A DNA stretch of 64,000 nt from Prevotellaceae bacterium UBA4301 (GTDB taxonomy: Bacteria > Bacteroidota > Bacteroidia > Bacteroidales > Bacteroidaceae). The number at the start of each line of letters is the position of its first letter. The stretch's first letter is position 1. The DNA is taken from NCBI GenBank assembly GCA_002395775.1, contig DGUV01000067.1, positions 1 through 64,000 of the forward strand, in the 5' to 3' direction. This document shows positions 50,549 through 59,450 of the stretch, in pieces. The notes under the pieces are model-generated. The model ran no database searches. It saw only the letters and a list, made by a program, of their open reading frames with translations, and was not told where the DNA came from. Made by a program: the position numbers and the translations under genes.

Positions 50549-52915
50549 TTATTTCATCTTTTCCAGCAAGCGGGTGAGGTTGTCGAGGTCGCGAGGGTCT
50601 ACGTTTAGGTCGAGGAGCTCACCGTTGTGGTTGAAGAGTTTGTATGTTGGGAAAGCGTGGACGTTCAGATGGCGCTCGATGGCAGTTTGCTGGTTTTCGG
50701 GAAGGTTGTAGTGGGCTACATTAGGGCCACTGACGTTATACTCCTTTATGACGTTCTCCCACGAGTCCTGCGGGCTGCGGTTGGCCAGATAGAGGTATTG
50801 GATGTCGAAGTCCTTCAAGCGGGCGTATTCCTCGGTAGAGTGAGAGAGGGCTTCCTTGCAGGGGGCGCACCATGTGCCCCAGATGTCGAGCAGCACGATC
50901 TTGCCTTTGTACGGCTCGATGATTTTCTTCAGCAGTGCCTCACCCTCACTGAGGTCTGCGAGGTCGTCTGATGACTTGAGCACCAGACGGTCGAACTCGC
51001 GGTTCTCGATAGCGAGGTAGTGGTCGTTCTGCTTCTCAATCATCGCCATCATTTCCGGGTTCTTAATCATTGTCTTCAGCGTGTCGAGAACGTTGGGCAG
51101 TAGCGACGTGCGCCCATAATCAATCTCGTCTAATGCCTTCCGCGTGAGCCAAATGTCCTTGATGTACGGGTCGGCATCAAGAGAGTCAAGCGTCTGCTGG
51201 TGACCTTTCACGATGTTGAGGAACAATCCTCCGTTTCTTATCTTGGAGGCTTTGGGGGTCATGAAAATCTTGTCCACCTCCTTAATCATGTCGGCGTTCA
51301 GCGAATCGAGATCATTCGATTTGCGCACCTTTGCTTCGACTGTAGGTTCAGCTTCAATCATAGGTGTTACCTCGTCTATCCACTTTGCCCAGCGTGTCAG
51401 CAGCGCCAGTTCCTCATCGTTCGAGGCATACTCCGTGTAATGGTCGCGGATGCTGTAAGAGTACGTGCCATTATTGTGTGCTTGTGCTGCATCATCAAGA
51501 TAGTCGCGCAGGAATCCGCGAAGGTCGCGGTGAAGCGTGTAGGGTTTCTGAATCTTTGTCCAGAAGTTGTCGTAGGCATACTGGCGGGCATTGTCGGATA
51601 GCTGATGATTCGGACTGCGGAAGCGAGCCTGTCCGAAATCACGTGCCTGTTGCCACAGCGTATTGCCTTTCCTGTGTATGTTGAAGCGCGTGGAGAGCGT
51701 TGGATGCTCTTGGCAGAGATTGTCGATAAATGTATATTGTGCCTTGATGAGGCTATCAACTGAGGATACATACTGGTCGAAGTCGGCACCACGCTCCATG
51801 CGGATTGACTGCCAGTCGAGCGGATACTTGAAGAGTTCGTTTTGCAGGCGACAGTCGTCACCCATGAAATAGCGGCGGCCCTCCTTGAAATCGTAGAGCA
51901 TGAAATAGGTCTTGCCCGGCTCCAGCATCGTGCGGATGAAGCAGCGGCGCCAGTCGCAGAAGAACTCCGAACTATTCAATGTGGGAATCTTCACGGTGAA
52001 GTGTCCCAAAGAGTCAAGGTCGGCATAGACGGACTCCTGCTCGTCGGTGATGAAGTTCTCGTAGCCGAACTCGAAAGTCTTCAGATTCTTGAAATGCTCC
52101 GGCATGTCTTTCAGCCAACCCACTACCGTCACGGTATCTGTTACGTTGCTTGTATCGACAAAGCCAGTGCGCGTGTCCTTGTTGGGATAGTCGGGTAAGA
52201 AGCGGGTAGTAATCATCGTGTAAACGGCCCTTTCATTACCTATCTGAATCTGCCGCTTGCCTTTCTTGTCCTTTCCGACCTTTACCTTCAACTCATCATT
52301 GCCATTCTGCATTACGATTTCGGCCTCGTTGGTCTTGGGATTCACGTCGCATTGCTTGTAGTTCCAGAACTTACAGTCGTAGATGGCACAATCCTCTAAG
52401 AGTGCCAGTTCCCAGTTGCCTGTCTTGTCATCACGCCAATAAGAAGGAAACAGTTGCTTCCAACGTTCCTCCACGGGCTTGATGCCTTTGATTTGGAAAG
52501 CTCGATCGCCATCGCCCTCGATGAGGTCGAACGACTTCGTACCCTGCGGCAACGCAGGGAAGTGGAAGGCCATATCGCGTCGGCCGTCTTTACCTGTTTG
52601 GACAAACTGATTGAGTTCAATGCCGTCGGCAGAGGAGATGGTATAGCGTTGGTCGCCCACCTTCAGGTAGGTATCGCCGGCAAACAGGAAAGAGTAGTCG
52701 GGATCGTCAGAACGCTGTTGGGCGGTAACATATACCACTGTCTCGTCGGCCTTCAGTTCTACTTTCGTTACATCAAGGGCGAGGTTGAAGAATCCATCGC
52801 CATAACTGGTTCCATACTCTGTAGTGGGTTGCTCCCACACGATTATTTTGTCTTTAGCCTGTCCCACCATTGCAACGAGGGCAAGCAGGATGGTGATGAT
52901 GGTTTGCTTGTTCAT
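50549..52915 (-). CDS. TlpA-like thioredoxin-fold secreted protein (788 aa)
   Basis: A 788-residue protein with a short signal peptide (TIITILLALVAMVGQA). The first 600 residues have no recognised domain. Residues about 660-788 are a TlpA/ResA-type thioredoxin domain with WGTWCAPCKEALSHS (active-site CxxC) and the cis-Pro site at HAFPTYKLF. It is likely periplasmic and acts as a thiol-disulfide reductase or adaptor. Its ATG overlaps the stop of the next gene upstream as TAATG (52913-52917), indicating coupling. It is the last gene of a three-gene operon of similar proteins, and lies next to the integrated element. Confidence 0.78.
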   Translation of the reverse strand: MNKQTIITILLALVAMVGQAKDKIIVWEQPTTEYGTSYGDGFFNLALDVTKVELKADETVVYVTAQQRSDDPDYSFLFAGDTYLKVGDQRYTISSADGIELNQFVQTGKDGRRDMAFHFPALPQGTKSFDLIEGDGDRAFQIKGIKPVEERWKQLFPSYWRDDKTGNWELALLEDCAIYDCKFWNYKQCDVNPKTNEAEIVMQNGNDELKVKVGKDKKGKRQIQIGNERAVYTMITTRFLPDYPNKDTRTGFVDTSNVTDTVTVVGWLKDMPEHFKNLKTFEFGYENFITDEQESVYADLDSLGHFTVKIPTLNSSEFFCDWRRCFIRTMLEPGKTYFMLYDFKEGRRYFMGDDCRLQNELFKYPLDWQSIRMERGADFDQYVSSVDSLIKAQYTFIDNLCQEHPTLSTRFNIHRKGNTLWQQARDFGQARFRSPNHQLSDNARQYAYDNFWTKIQKPYTLHRDLRGFLRDYLDDAAQAHNNGTYSYSIRDHYTEYASNDEELALLTRWAKWIDEVTPMIEAEPTVEAKVRKSNDLDSLNADMIKEVDKIFMTPKASKIRNGGLFLNIVKGHQQTLDSLDADPYIKDIWLTRKALDEIDYGRTSLLPNVLDTLKTMIKNPEMMAMIEKQNDHYLAIENREFDRLVLKSSDDLADLSEGEALLKKIIEPYKGKIVLLDIWGTWCAPCKEALSHSTEEYARLKDFDIQYLYLANRSPQDSWENVIKEYNVSGPNVAHYNLPENQQTAIERHLNVHAFPTYKLFNHNGELLDLNVDPRDLDNLTRLLEKMK

Positions 52916-54462
52916 TATTCGAGTCTTGCTTTCATTTCCTCCAGCATCAGAATGAATCTGTCGTACCCTGCTTCGGCGGCACGCAGAAGGAGACCGTCTC
53001 GGACAATCCGGCCATCGGGCGTGAGGGTAACATTGAATGGGATGGCGTTGAAGCCGAATAATTCTTGGAGCTGATGGAAACGGTTGTCATCAATGGCTAT
53101 GTTTTCCTCTCCCTCCAGGTTTTCTCGGACAAATGCAAGGTAATCCTCGCGATTGGGATTGCGCTCATTGGCCAGAAACACAAATTTGACATCCGAACGT
53201 TCCTGCAGACGATGCCGGAATTCCTTTGTCGCCCTAATCTCAGCCTTACAGGGTGCACACCACATTGCCCAGAAATCCAGAACAATATAGCGACCAGGGT
53301 ATAGGGCAAGGATGTCTTTCACAAAGTGTGCGGCATCGCCTTCTGGCAAGGGAAGTGTGGAATCCATATTGGCCTGCTCATCAAAAATCTGTTGTGCCTT
53401 TCTTTGAAGAGTCGGATGTGTGAGGAATGATCGCGTCGAACGGAAATTTTCTTCTGCCGTGCCTGCTTCCATCCATTCGCCAATAGCCTCGTTGATGCAA
53501 TGGAGCTGCAACAACTGTATTGGCAACACGTCGTTCTCCGAAGCAAACAACCTCCGTCCTGTGTCGCGGAGCAATGACAGTTGCTCCGTTACCTCATCCC
53601 TGCTGTTTCCCCATGTCATCCCACGTTTGACGAACAAGGGATAGCGGAGAGGTGCAGAAAACTCGAGATAATTCAAATACCATTGAAAGGATTTGGTGGC
53701 GAGCATGAGCGAATCATTATTAGGCAACCGCCTCAGCAGAGGATAGATTTCAGGGAGGCTGAGCCGTTCCATCATGGCATTGCCTGCGGTATACGGAGCC
53801 GCAGGGTCATCTTGCGCCATCTTGTCCTGTATCTGGCTGAAATAGCTGAGATAGGCGGTTCCGAAGACTGCTGCCATGTCGCATTCTGCCAACCGACGTT
53901 CGAAAGAGGTGAAGTGGTACGCATCGGCTATTGCGCCGATTTTACGTTGCCAAGTAGTATATAAAGAGTCGGCAAAAGCGTTATAGGCTTCGATGTCACC
54001 TTCAAAGAAACGACAGAGTTTTTGCAGGCTAAGATAGTCGTTTCTGACTTTTAGCAGTCGTGCGACTTCTGCGGAGTGTCCGCCTCTGTATCTGCAATCT
54101 GGTACATCGCCGTCATGGAAACATATCAAGATTTCTAACGTATCACCTGGACAGAGGTAGAAAGGTACTTGTTGTTTGCTGATATTTGTCTCATTTGTGT
54201 AAAACCAATTGAGGATTGGATGATGCAACAACAGCCGCTTCTCAAACGTCCCATCTTTTCGTATCTCTGCAGTCGCCGTCTTCAGCTCTCCCGTGAAGAT
54301 GTCCGTCACCTGTACCGTCAGATTCTGAAAGCCCATCACCGGTGAATAGTCAACAATCCGTCCTCGGACAACTGCCGAATCTGTGCAGAAGAACGGCTCT
54401 TGCGCCTGCGCCGCCACAGCGGCGAGGGCGAGCAGGATGGTGATGATGATTTTCTTGTTCAT
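52915..54462 (-). CDS. TlpA-like thioredoxin-fold secreted protein (515 aa)
   Basis: A 515-residue protein from ATG 54462, with a signal peptide (ITILLALAAVAAQAQ). The N-terminal part (about 20-350) holds a DUF4369-like or carboxypeptidase-regulatory-like beta region (RGRIVDYSPVMGFQNLTVQV). Residues about 380-515 are a thioredoxin domain with VLDFWAMWCAPCKAEIR and the cis-Pro region FGFNAIPFNVTL. It lies 10 nt after the first gene of the operon. The signal-peptide DNA is nearly identical to those of its two neighbours, showing tandem duplication. Confidence 0.78.
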   Translation of the reverse strand: MNKKIIITILLALAAVAAQAQEPFFCTDSAVVRGRIVDYSPVMGFQNLTVQVTDIFTGELKTATAEIRKDGTFEKRLLLHHPILNWFYTNETNISKQQVPFYLCPGDTLEILICFHDGDVPDCRYRGGHSAEVARLLKVRNDYLSLQKLCRFFEGDIEAYNAFADSLYTTWQRKIGAIADAYHFTSFERRLAECDMAAVFGTAYLSYFSQIQDKMAQDDPAAPYTAGNAMMERLSLPEIYPLLRRLPNNDSLMLATKSFQWYLNYLEFSAPLRYPLFVKRGMTWGNSRDEVTEQLSLLRDTGRRLFASENDVLPIQLLQLHCINEAIGEWMEAGTAEENFRSTRSFLTHPTLQRKAQQIFDEQANMDSTLPLPEGDAAHFVKDILALYPGRYIVLDFWAMWCAPCKAEIRATKEFRHRLQERSDVKFVFLANERNPNREDYLAFVRENLEGEENIAIDDNRFHQLQELFGFNAIPFNVTLTPDGRIVRDGLLLRAAEAGYDRFILMLEEMKARLE

Positions 54463-54472
54463 TGTGCTATTT

Positions 54473-55486
54473 TTAATTAAATATCTCTTGTAGTTTCTTC
54501 TCAATTTCCTCACCTCGCAATCCACGGGCGAGGATGGTGCCGTCGGGTGCGAAGAGGATGGTTGCCGGAATTGCAGTCACACCATAGGTGCTCATTGGAG
54601 CCGACTTATAGATCTGCGGAAAAGGGATATTCATCTTCTGAACCACAGAGTCGGAAAGCTCCGGCTTGTCATTTACGGTGATACCGACCACTTCAAGACC
54701 TTTTTCCTTGTACTTCTCAAAAATCGCAATGACGCCCGGCATCTCTGCCTTGCAAGGGCCACACCAGGAAGCCCAGAAGTCTAAGAGGACATACTTGCCC
54801 CGCCCCACATAATCGGAGAGCTTTATTGGCTGTCCGTCTCGTGATATTCCTGTGAGTTCCTTGAACATCTTGCCCTCTTCGGTTTCCTGCGCGATAGTCA
54901 GATTATCTTTAAGCATCTCTATCTTGCTGCTTTCCTGAAGGTTGGGTGCCAACTTCTCAATTAGGCTGAGCGATTGAGAAGGAGTAAAGATTCCTTTGCA
55001 AAAGCCTACGAGGAAGGATGAAACTATATGGCTGGGATATTTTGAGACGACGTTACTGACGATGTTATACATGTTCTGACGGGATAACAGGAGGTCATCG
55101 GGTGCGCTCTTTTGCGCTGAGAAGACAGCCATCAGGTCGTCGTTCGCGGGTGTGCCCCCGATATGCTGCACATAGTCCTTGTTTAAGTCAATATCAATAG
55201 TTGCCGTACCTTCCTCAAGCACAAAGGCGCATATCCAACCTGGTCGTCCCTCTTTTGCTATGCCACAGACTATGGGATTGCTCAGAGTTCCACTCGTGGG
55301 TATAATCCTACCATTCCTTACTTGCAGCGTAGCTACTTCATTTTGTTCCTCTAAGTCAATGAGTAACAAAGTGTCTTCGGGATTAGCATTGGCAGCAGTC
55401 CCTTCAATCTTCCAGTTGAATGTCTGCCCCCACCCCGTCATGGTGACAAGGGCGAGCAGGATGGTGATGATGGTTTGTTTGTACAT
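54473..55486 (-). CDS. TlpA-like thioredoxin-fold secreted protein (337 aa), DUF4369 type
   Basis: A 337-residue protein with a signal peptide (TIITILLALVTMTGWGQ), a DUF4369-like N-terminal domain (WKIEGTAANANPEDTLLLID) and a C-terminal AhpC/TSA-type thioredoxin domain with LLDFWASWCGPCKAEMPGV and YGVTAIPATILFAPDG. This is the common Bacteroidetes form of the family; the next two genes are longer variants. It would act as a periplasmic thiol-disulfide protein. It is the first gene of the operon. Confidence 0.82.
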   Translation of the reverse strand: MYKQTIITILLALVTMTGWGQTFNWKIEGTAANANPEDTLLLIDLEEQNEVATLQVRNGRIIPTSGTLSNPIVCGIAKEGRPGWICAFVLEEGTATIDIDLNKDYVQHIGGTPANDDLMAVFSAQKSAPDDLLLSRQNMYNIVSNVVSKYPSHIVSSFLVGFCKGIFTPSQSLSLIEKLAPNLQESSKIEMLKDNLTIAQETEEGKMFKELTGISRDGQPIKLSDYVGRGKYVLLDFWASWCGPCKAEMPGVIAIFEKYKEKGLEVVGITVNDKPELSDSVVQKMNIPFPQIYKSAPMSTYGVTAIPATILFAPDGTILARGLRGEEIEKKLQEIFN

Positions 55487-55900
55487 TATTCTTTTCGTTT
55501 TATATTTGTTCTTTCTATTATAATATACACCATTCAGGCGGAAATATGTCGGTCGATGGAGTTAATTCTTCTTAATCGGACAAAGAAATGATTACAAACT
55601 TTGCATGCTAAGTTACAACCTTTCCGCCAATTATAGGCAACCTACCATCTTAAAAAATGTGAAGAAGACTTTTTTACCTCATTCTGGCATCAAAACGTCA
55701 CCTTCACCTTTCTTTTCTTCGCCTTTGTTGTGTGTTTTTTCATGAAAAGCACTACTTATGGATATGAATACTATGTTAATATTGAATCATTGGCTAAAAA
55801 TCCTGAGGTTATGAAGGAAAATATAATGGTCAGTTATGTTGCCTAAATGCTATCCAAATTGAGAAATTGTTAAGGATTAGGAAGAAAATATAACGAATTG
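55487..55900. other. spacer with a possible remnant membrane-protein frame
   Basis: No gene is called. A plus-strand frame from about 55650 to 55846 encodes a hydrophobic segment (FLFFAFVVCFFM) and a short soluble part, but it has no start codon after the TAG that opens it; only an internal Met would give 33 residues. It may be a decayed gene. Confidence 0.4.
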
Positions 55901-55931
55901 TTTGTCAGTTTGTTGAAATTGTGTAACTTTG
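55901..55931 (+). promoter_or_regulatory. trp operon promoter
   Basis: TTTG (55901-55904), 19 nt, then TAACTTTG (55924-55931), a full Bacteroidetes promoter. Transcription should begin around 55938, about 20 nt before the leader ATG. Confidence 0.75.
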
Positions 55932-55957
55932 CAAGCGAAACCAATAGAAACCTAAAG

Positions 55958-56023
55958 ATGAAGCAGACAAGAAACCTTTGGTGGTGGCGTGGCTCAGGAT
56001 TCAGAACAATCGTGAGAAGATAG
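55958..56023 (+). CDS. trpL: trp leader peptide
   Basis: A 21-codon frame starting at ATG 55958 and ending with TAG, with three consecutive Trp codons (residues 8-10, at 55979-55987) flanked by Arg codons. It lies 20 nt into the predicted transcript and 37 nt before the attenuator stem. This is the arrangement of amino-acid-sensing attenuation: stalling at the Trp codons when Trp-tRNA is short would change the folding of the RNA. The protein itself needs no function. Confidence 0.85.
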   Translation: MKQTRNLWWWRGSGFRTIVRR

Positions 56024-56059
56024 CCGCGTACCCAGAGGAAAGGAGATATAGAAACGCTG

Positions 56060-56095
56060 AAGGCCTGTCGTTCTTGCGACAGGCCTTTTCTTTTA
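56060..56095 (+). terminator. trp attenuator terminator
   Basis: An 11-bp perfect stem (56060-56070 with 56077-56087), 6-nt loop, then a U-rich run. It stands between the leader peptide and trpB, so it must be overcome for operon expression. Confidence 0.85.
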
Positions 56096-56182
56096 GAAAT
56101 TAAGAACGAAGAAATAAGAGTTAAGCGCTCGGCATCCCGTAGGGTGACGCTTGCGTAATAACATGGAGCAAGAATTAAGTAT

Positions 56183-57364
56183 ATGAGCAATTATCAAGTG
56201 GACAAGAACGGCTTCTACGGCGAGTTCGGCGGAGCCTACGTGCCAGAGATTCTTTACAAATGTGTGCACGACCTTCAGGAGGCTTATCTTCCGATTATCG
56301 AGAGCGAGGAGTTCAAGCAGGAATATCATGCCTTGCTCCGGGACTATGTGGGGCGTCCGTCGCCGCTCTACTATGCAAGGAGAATGAGTGAACGCTACGG
56401 TTGCCAACTCTATCTGAAGCGCGAGGACCTGAACCATACGGGAGCGCACAAGATTAACAACACCATCGGCCAAATCCTGCTGGCTAAGCGAATGGGGAAG
56501 ACCCGCATCATCGCCGAGACGGGAGCCGGACAGCACGGAGTGGCTACGGCCACGGTTTGCGCACTGATGGGGATGCAGTGCGAGGTGTTCATGGGTGCCA
56601 CCGATGTGGAGCGCCAGCACACCAACGTGGAACGCATGAAGATGCTGGGTGCCGAGGTGCATCCCGTCCGCACGGGCAACATGACGCTCTCTGACGCCTG
56701 CTCGGAGGCCATCCGCGACTGGTGCTGCCATCCTGCGGAGACGTTCTATATAGTGGGCTCGACGATGGGGCCACATCCCTATCCCGACCTTGTGGCCCGG
56801 ATGCAGAGCGTAATCTCGGAGGAGATAAAATGGCAGTTGAAGGAAAAGGTGGGGCGTGACCATCCCGACTATCTGGTGGCCTGCATCGGAGGTGGTTCGA
56901 ATGCTGCCGGAACGATTTACCACTACATGGACGACGAGCGCGTGAAGATAGTCCTGGCCGAAGCCGGAGGCCACGGATGGCAGACCGACCATACGGCAGC
57001 CACCATCCACAAGGGCACCACGGGCATCCTGCACGGTGCCAAGATGCTGGTGATGCAGAACGAGGACGGACAGATTGAAGAGGCCTTCACCATCTCGGCC
57101 GGACTGGACTATCCCGGTGTGGGACCCATGCACTGCAATATGGCCCGGAAGGGACGCACGAAGGTGCTGAGCATCAACGACGACGAGGCCATACGGGCAG
57201 GCTATGAGTTGACTCGCATGGAGGGCATCATACCGGCCATCGAGAGTGCCCATGCCGTGGCAGCCTTGGATAAGATGTCGTTTCGGAAGGACGATGTGGT
57301 GGTGCTGACCGTCAGCGGTCGTGGTGACAAGGACATTGAAACGTACCTTTCATTTACCATTTGA
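56183..57364 (+). CDS. trpB: tryptophan synthase beta chain
   Basis: A 393-residue PLP enzyme that joins indole to serine. Visible are LKREDLNHTGAHKINNTIGQ (the PLP Lys), ETGAGQHGVATAT, and CIGGGSNAAGTIYHYMDD (phosphate site), as well as the C-terminal VLTVSGRGDKD. Length is normal. It is the first gene of the operon, which is unusual for most bacteria but typical for Bacteroidales. Its last codons (SFTI) are made of the heptamer repeat that continues into the spacer. Confidence 0.97.
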   Translation: MSNYQVDKNGFYGEFGGAYVPEILYKCVHDLQEAYLPIIESEEFKQEYHALLRDYVGRPSPLYYARRMSERYGCQLYLKREDLNHTGAHKINNTIGQILLAKRMGKTRIIAETGAGQHGVATATVCALMGMQCEVFMGATDVERQHTNVERMKMLGAEVHPVRTGNMTLSDACSEAIRDWCCHPAETFYIVGSTMGPHPYPDLVARMQSVISEEIKWQLKEKVGRDHPDYLVACIGGGSNAAGTIYHYMDDERVKIVLAEAGGHGWQTDHTAATIHKGTTGILHGAKMLVMQNEDGQIEEAFTISAGLDYPGVGPMHCNMARKGRTKVLSINDDEAIRAGYELTRMEGIIPAIESAHAVAALDKMSFRKDDVVVLTVSGRGDKDIETYLSFTI

Positions 57365-57459
57365 CCATTTGACCATTTACCATTTACCATTTACCATTTG
57401 ACATTTGACATTTGACATTTGACATTTCACATTTCACATTTCACATTTCACATTTTACC
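57351..57459. repeat. CATTTGA/CATTTAC/CATTTCA heptamer tract
   Basis: About 15 degenerate 7-bp units, with a few 8-bp ones, from inside the 3' end of trpB to the base before the trpE ATG. It is the same set of heptamers as at 33657-33775 and 63335-63371. Confidence 0.9.
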
Positions 57460-58878
57460 ATGTTTAATTATACAACAACCTCGAGGACTATTTTGGCCGA
57501 CCTCCATACACCCGTCGGCGCCTACATGCGTCTGCGCGACCTTTATCCGCAGAGTGCACTGATGGAGAGTTCCGACTACCACGAAGCCGCCAACTCCCAT
57601 TCGTTCATCGGCATCCATCCCATTGCCAGTGTGGCCATCGGACACGGCGTTGCCACCATCAGTCTTCCCGATGGGAGTCATTGCCAACAACCCCTGACGC
57701 CCGACTTTGGGACGGCCGAGGCCATACATACCCTCATCGGCCACATTCAGGTCGAAGGCGAGGATGCCACCCAATGCGGACTGTTCGGCTATACGTCGTT
57801 CAATGCCGTCCGCTATTTTGAAAACATCGAAGTGAAGGACGAGACCATGGAGAAGAACGATGCTCCGGACGTGCTGTATATATTGTTCAAGACGGTCATC
57901 GTGTTCGACCATCACAACAATCTGCTGAAGGTGGTGAGCCTCAGTGCCAACGGCAGTCAGGCGGCCGAGGCGGAGATTGACGACGTCCTCCGGACGATGA
58001 ACAAGTCCAACGTCCAGGCCTACGACTTCCATCCTCGAGGCGATGTCTCCTCCACGCTCTCCGACGACGAACACCGGGCGAACATCCGTCGGGGCATCCA
58101 GCACTGCTTGCGCGGCGATGTGTTCCAGATAGTGCTGAGCCGTCGTTTCGTGCAGCGCTACGAAGGGGACGACTTCAAGCTCTACCGCACCCTGCGCAGC
58201 ATCAATCCCTCGCCCTATCTCTTCTATTTCGACTTCGGAGGGTTCCGCATTTTCGGTTCTTCGCCTGAGACGCATTGCCGCATAGAGCGGATGGGGGAGG
58301 ATTCGTATCGTGCCTACATCGACCCCATTGCCGGAACCACTAAGCGGACAGGCAATGCCGAGACCGACCGCCAGGGAGCGGAGTATCTGCGTAACGACCC
58401 GAAGGAGAATGCCGAACACGTGATGCTTGTCGATTTGGCGCGTAACGACCTGAGCCGCAACTGCCACGGGGTGAAGGTGGACTTCTATAAGGACCTGCAG
58501 TACTACTCGCATGTCATCCATCTGGTGTCCAGGGTGAGTGGCGAGCTCGACAAGGGCGCCGACCCCATCAAGGCCTTCATCGACACCTTCCCCGCTGGCA
58601 CACTCTCTGGCGCACCCAAAGTCAGGGCTATGCAACTCATTTCGCAGTACGAGCCCCACAACCGCGGAGCATACGGCGGTTGCATCGGCATCATCGGCCT
58701 GGACGGAACGCTGAATCAGGCCATCACCATACGCACCTTCGTCAGTCGCAATGGCGAACTCTGGTTCCAGGCCGGTGGCGGCATAGTGGCCAAGAGCGAT
58801 GTGGAATACGAATTGCAGGAAGTAAATAACAAACTGGGAGCCTTGCGCAAGGCTATCGAAAAAGCAGAAAAATTATGA
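57460..58878 (+). CDS. trpE: anthranilate synthase component I
   Basis: A 472-residue chorismate-binding enzyme. The ATG at 57460 directly after the heptamer tract is chosen over one 16 codons upstream that would translate the repeat. Signatures are GDVFQIVLSRRF, RIFGSSPETHCR, PIAGTTKRTGNAE, DLARNDLSRNC and PAGTLSGAPKVRAMQLI. It makes anthranilate with the TrpG glutaminase. Its TGA overlaps the trpG ATG by four bases (ATGA). Confidence 0.97.
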   Translation: MFNYTTTSRTILADLHTPVGAYMRLRDLYPQSALMESSDYHEAANSHSFIGIHPIASVAIGHGVATISLPDGSHCQQPLTPDFGTAEAIHTLIGHIQVEGEDATQCGLFGYTSFNAVRYFENIEVKDETMEKNDAPDVLYILFKTVIVFDHHNNLLKVVSLSANGSQAAEAEIDDVLRTMNKSNVQAYDFHPRGDVSSTLSDDEHRANIRRGIQHCLRGDVFQIVLSRRFVQRYEGDDFKLYRTLRSINPSPYLFYFDFGGFRIFGSSPETHCRIERMGEDSYRAYIDPIAGTTKRTGNAETDRQGAEYLRNDPKENAEHVMLVDLARNDLSRNCHGVKVDFYKDLQYYSHVIHLVSRVSGELDKGADPIKAFIDTFPAGTLSGAPKVRAMQLISQYEPHNRGAYGGCIGIIGLDGTLNQAITIRTFVSRNGELWFQAGGGIVAKSDVEYELQEVNNKLGALRKAIEKAEKL

Positions 58879-59450
58879 ATAACCCGACGAAGATAGTCAT
58901 TATAGACAATTACGACTCGTTCACCTACAACCTGAGTCACCTGGTGAAGGAACAAGGTGCTGAGGTGCAGGTATTACGAAACGACCAGTTCGAACTCAGA
59001 GCCTTGGAGGCCTATGACAAGATAATCCTGTCGCCAGGTCCAGGCATCCCTTCGGAGGCAGGCCTGCTGTGCGATGTCATCCGTACCTATGCCGGCAAGA
59101 AGCCCATCCTCGGCGTCTGCCTGGGCCATCAGGCCATTGGCGAAGTGTTTGGTGCCCGGCTTGAGAATCTCACCCAGGTCTTCCATGGCGTGGCCACTCC
59201 CTGCCAGATAGTGGCCGACGACCCCATCTTCGAGGGTCTGGAACGCACCATCACCGTTGGCCGTTACCATTCGTGGGTGGTTGCAACAGATGGATTGCCC
59301 GTATGCTTGGAAGTGACAGCCCTGAGCGACGAGGGGCAAATCATGGCCCTGCGCCACCGCCAGTACGACGTTCATGGCATCCAGTTCCATCCCGAGAGCG
59401 TACTGACACCAGAAGGTAGAACCATCATTAAAAACTTTATATCCCAATGA
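58875..59450 (+). CDS. trpG: anthranilate synthase component II (glutamine amidotransferase)
   Basis: A 191-residue class I glutaminase that supplies ammonia to TrpE. Catalytic residues are visible: Cys in LGVCLGHQAIG, and His/Glu in HGIQFHPESVLT. LSPGPGIPSEAG is the oxyanion-side loop. It overlaps trpE and trpD by ATGA, showing tight coupling. It is not fused to TrpD. Confidence 0.97.
   Translation: MNNPTKIVIIDNYDSFTYNLSHLVKEQGAEVQVLRNDQFELRALEAYDKIILSPGPGIPSEAGLLCDVIRTYAGKKPILGVCLGHQAIGEVFGARLENLTQVFHGVATPCQIVADDPIFEGLERTITVGRYHSWVVATDGLPVCLEVTALSDEGQIMALRHRQYDVHGIQFHPESVLTPEGRTIIKNFISQ

Noticed and set aside
55650..55846. Small membrane-protein gene before the trp promoter
   Set aside because: The open frame has no start before the hydrophobic part; kept only as a possible remnant.
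57448..58659. 403-codon open frame opposite trpE
   Set aside because: Antisense shadow of trpE.
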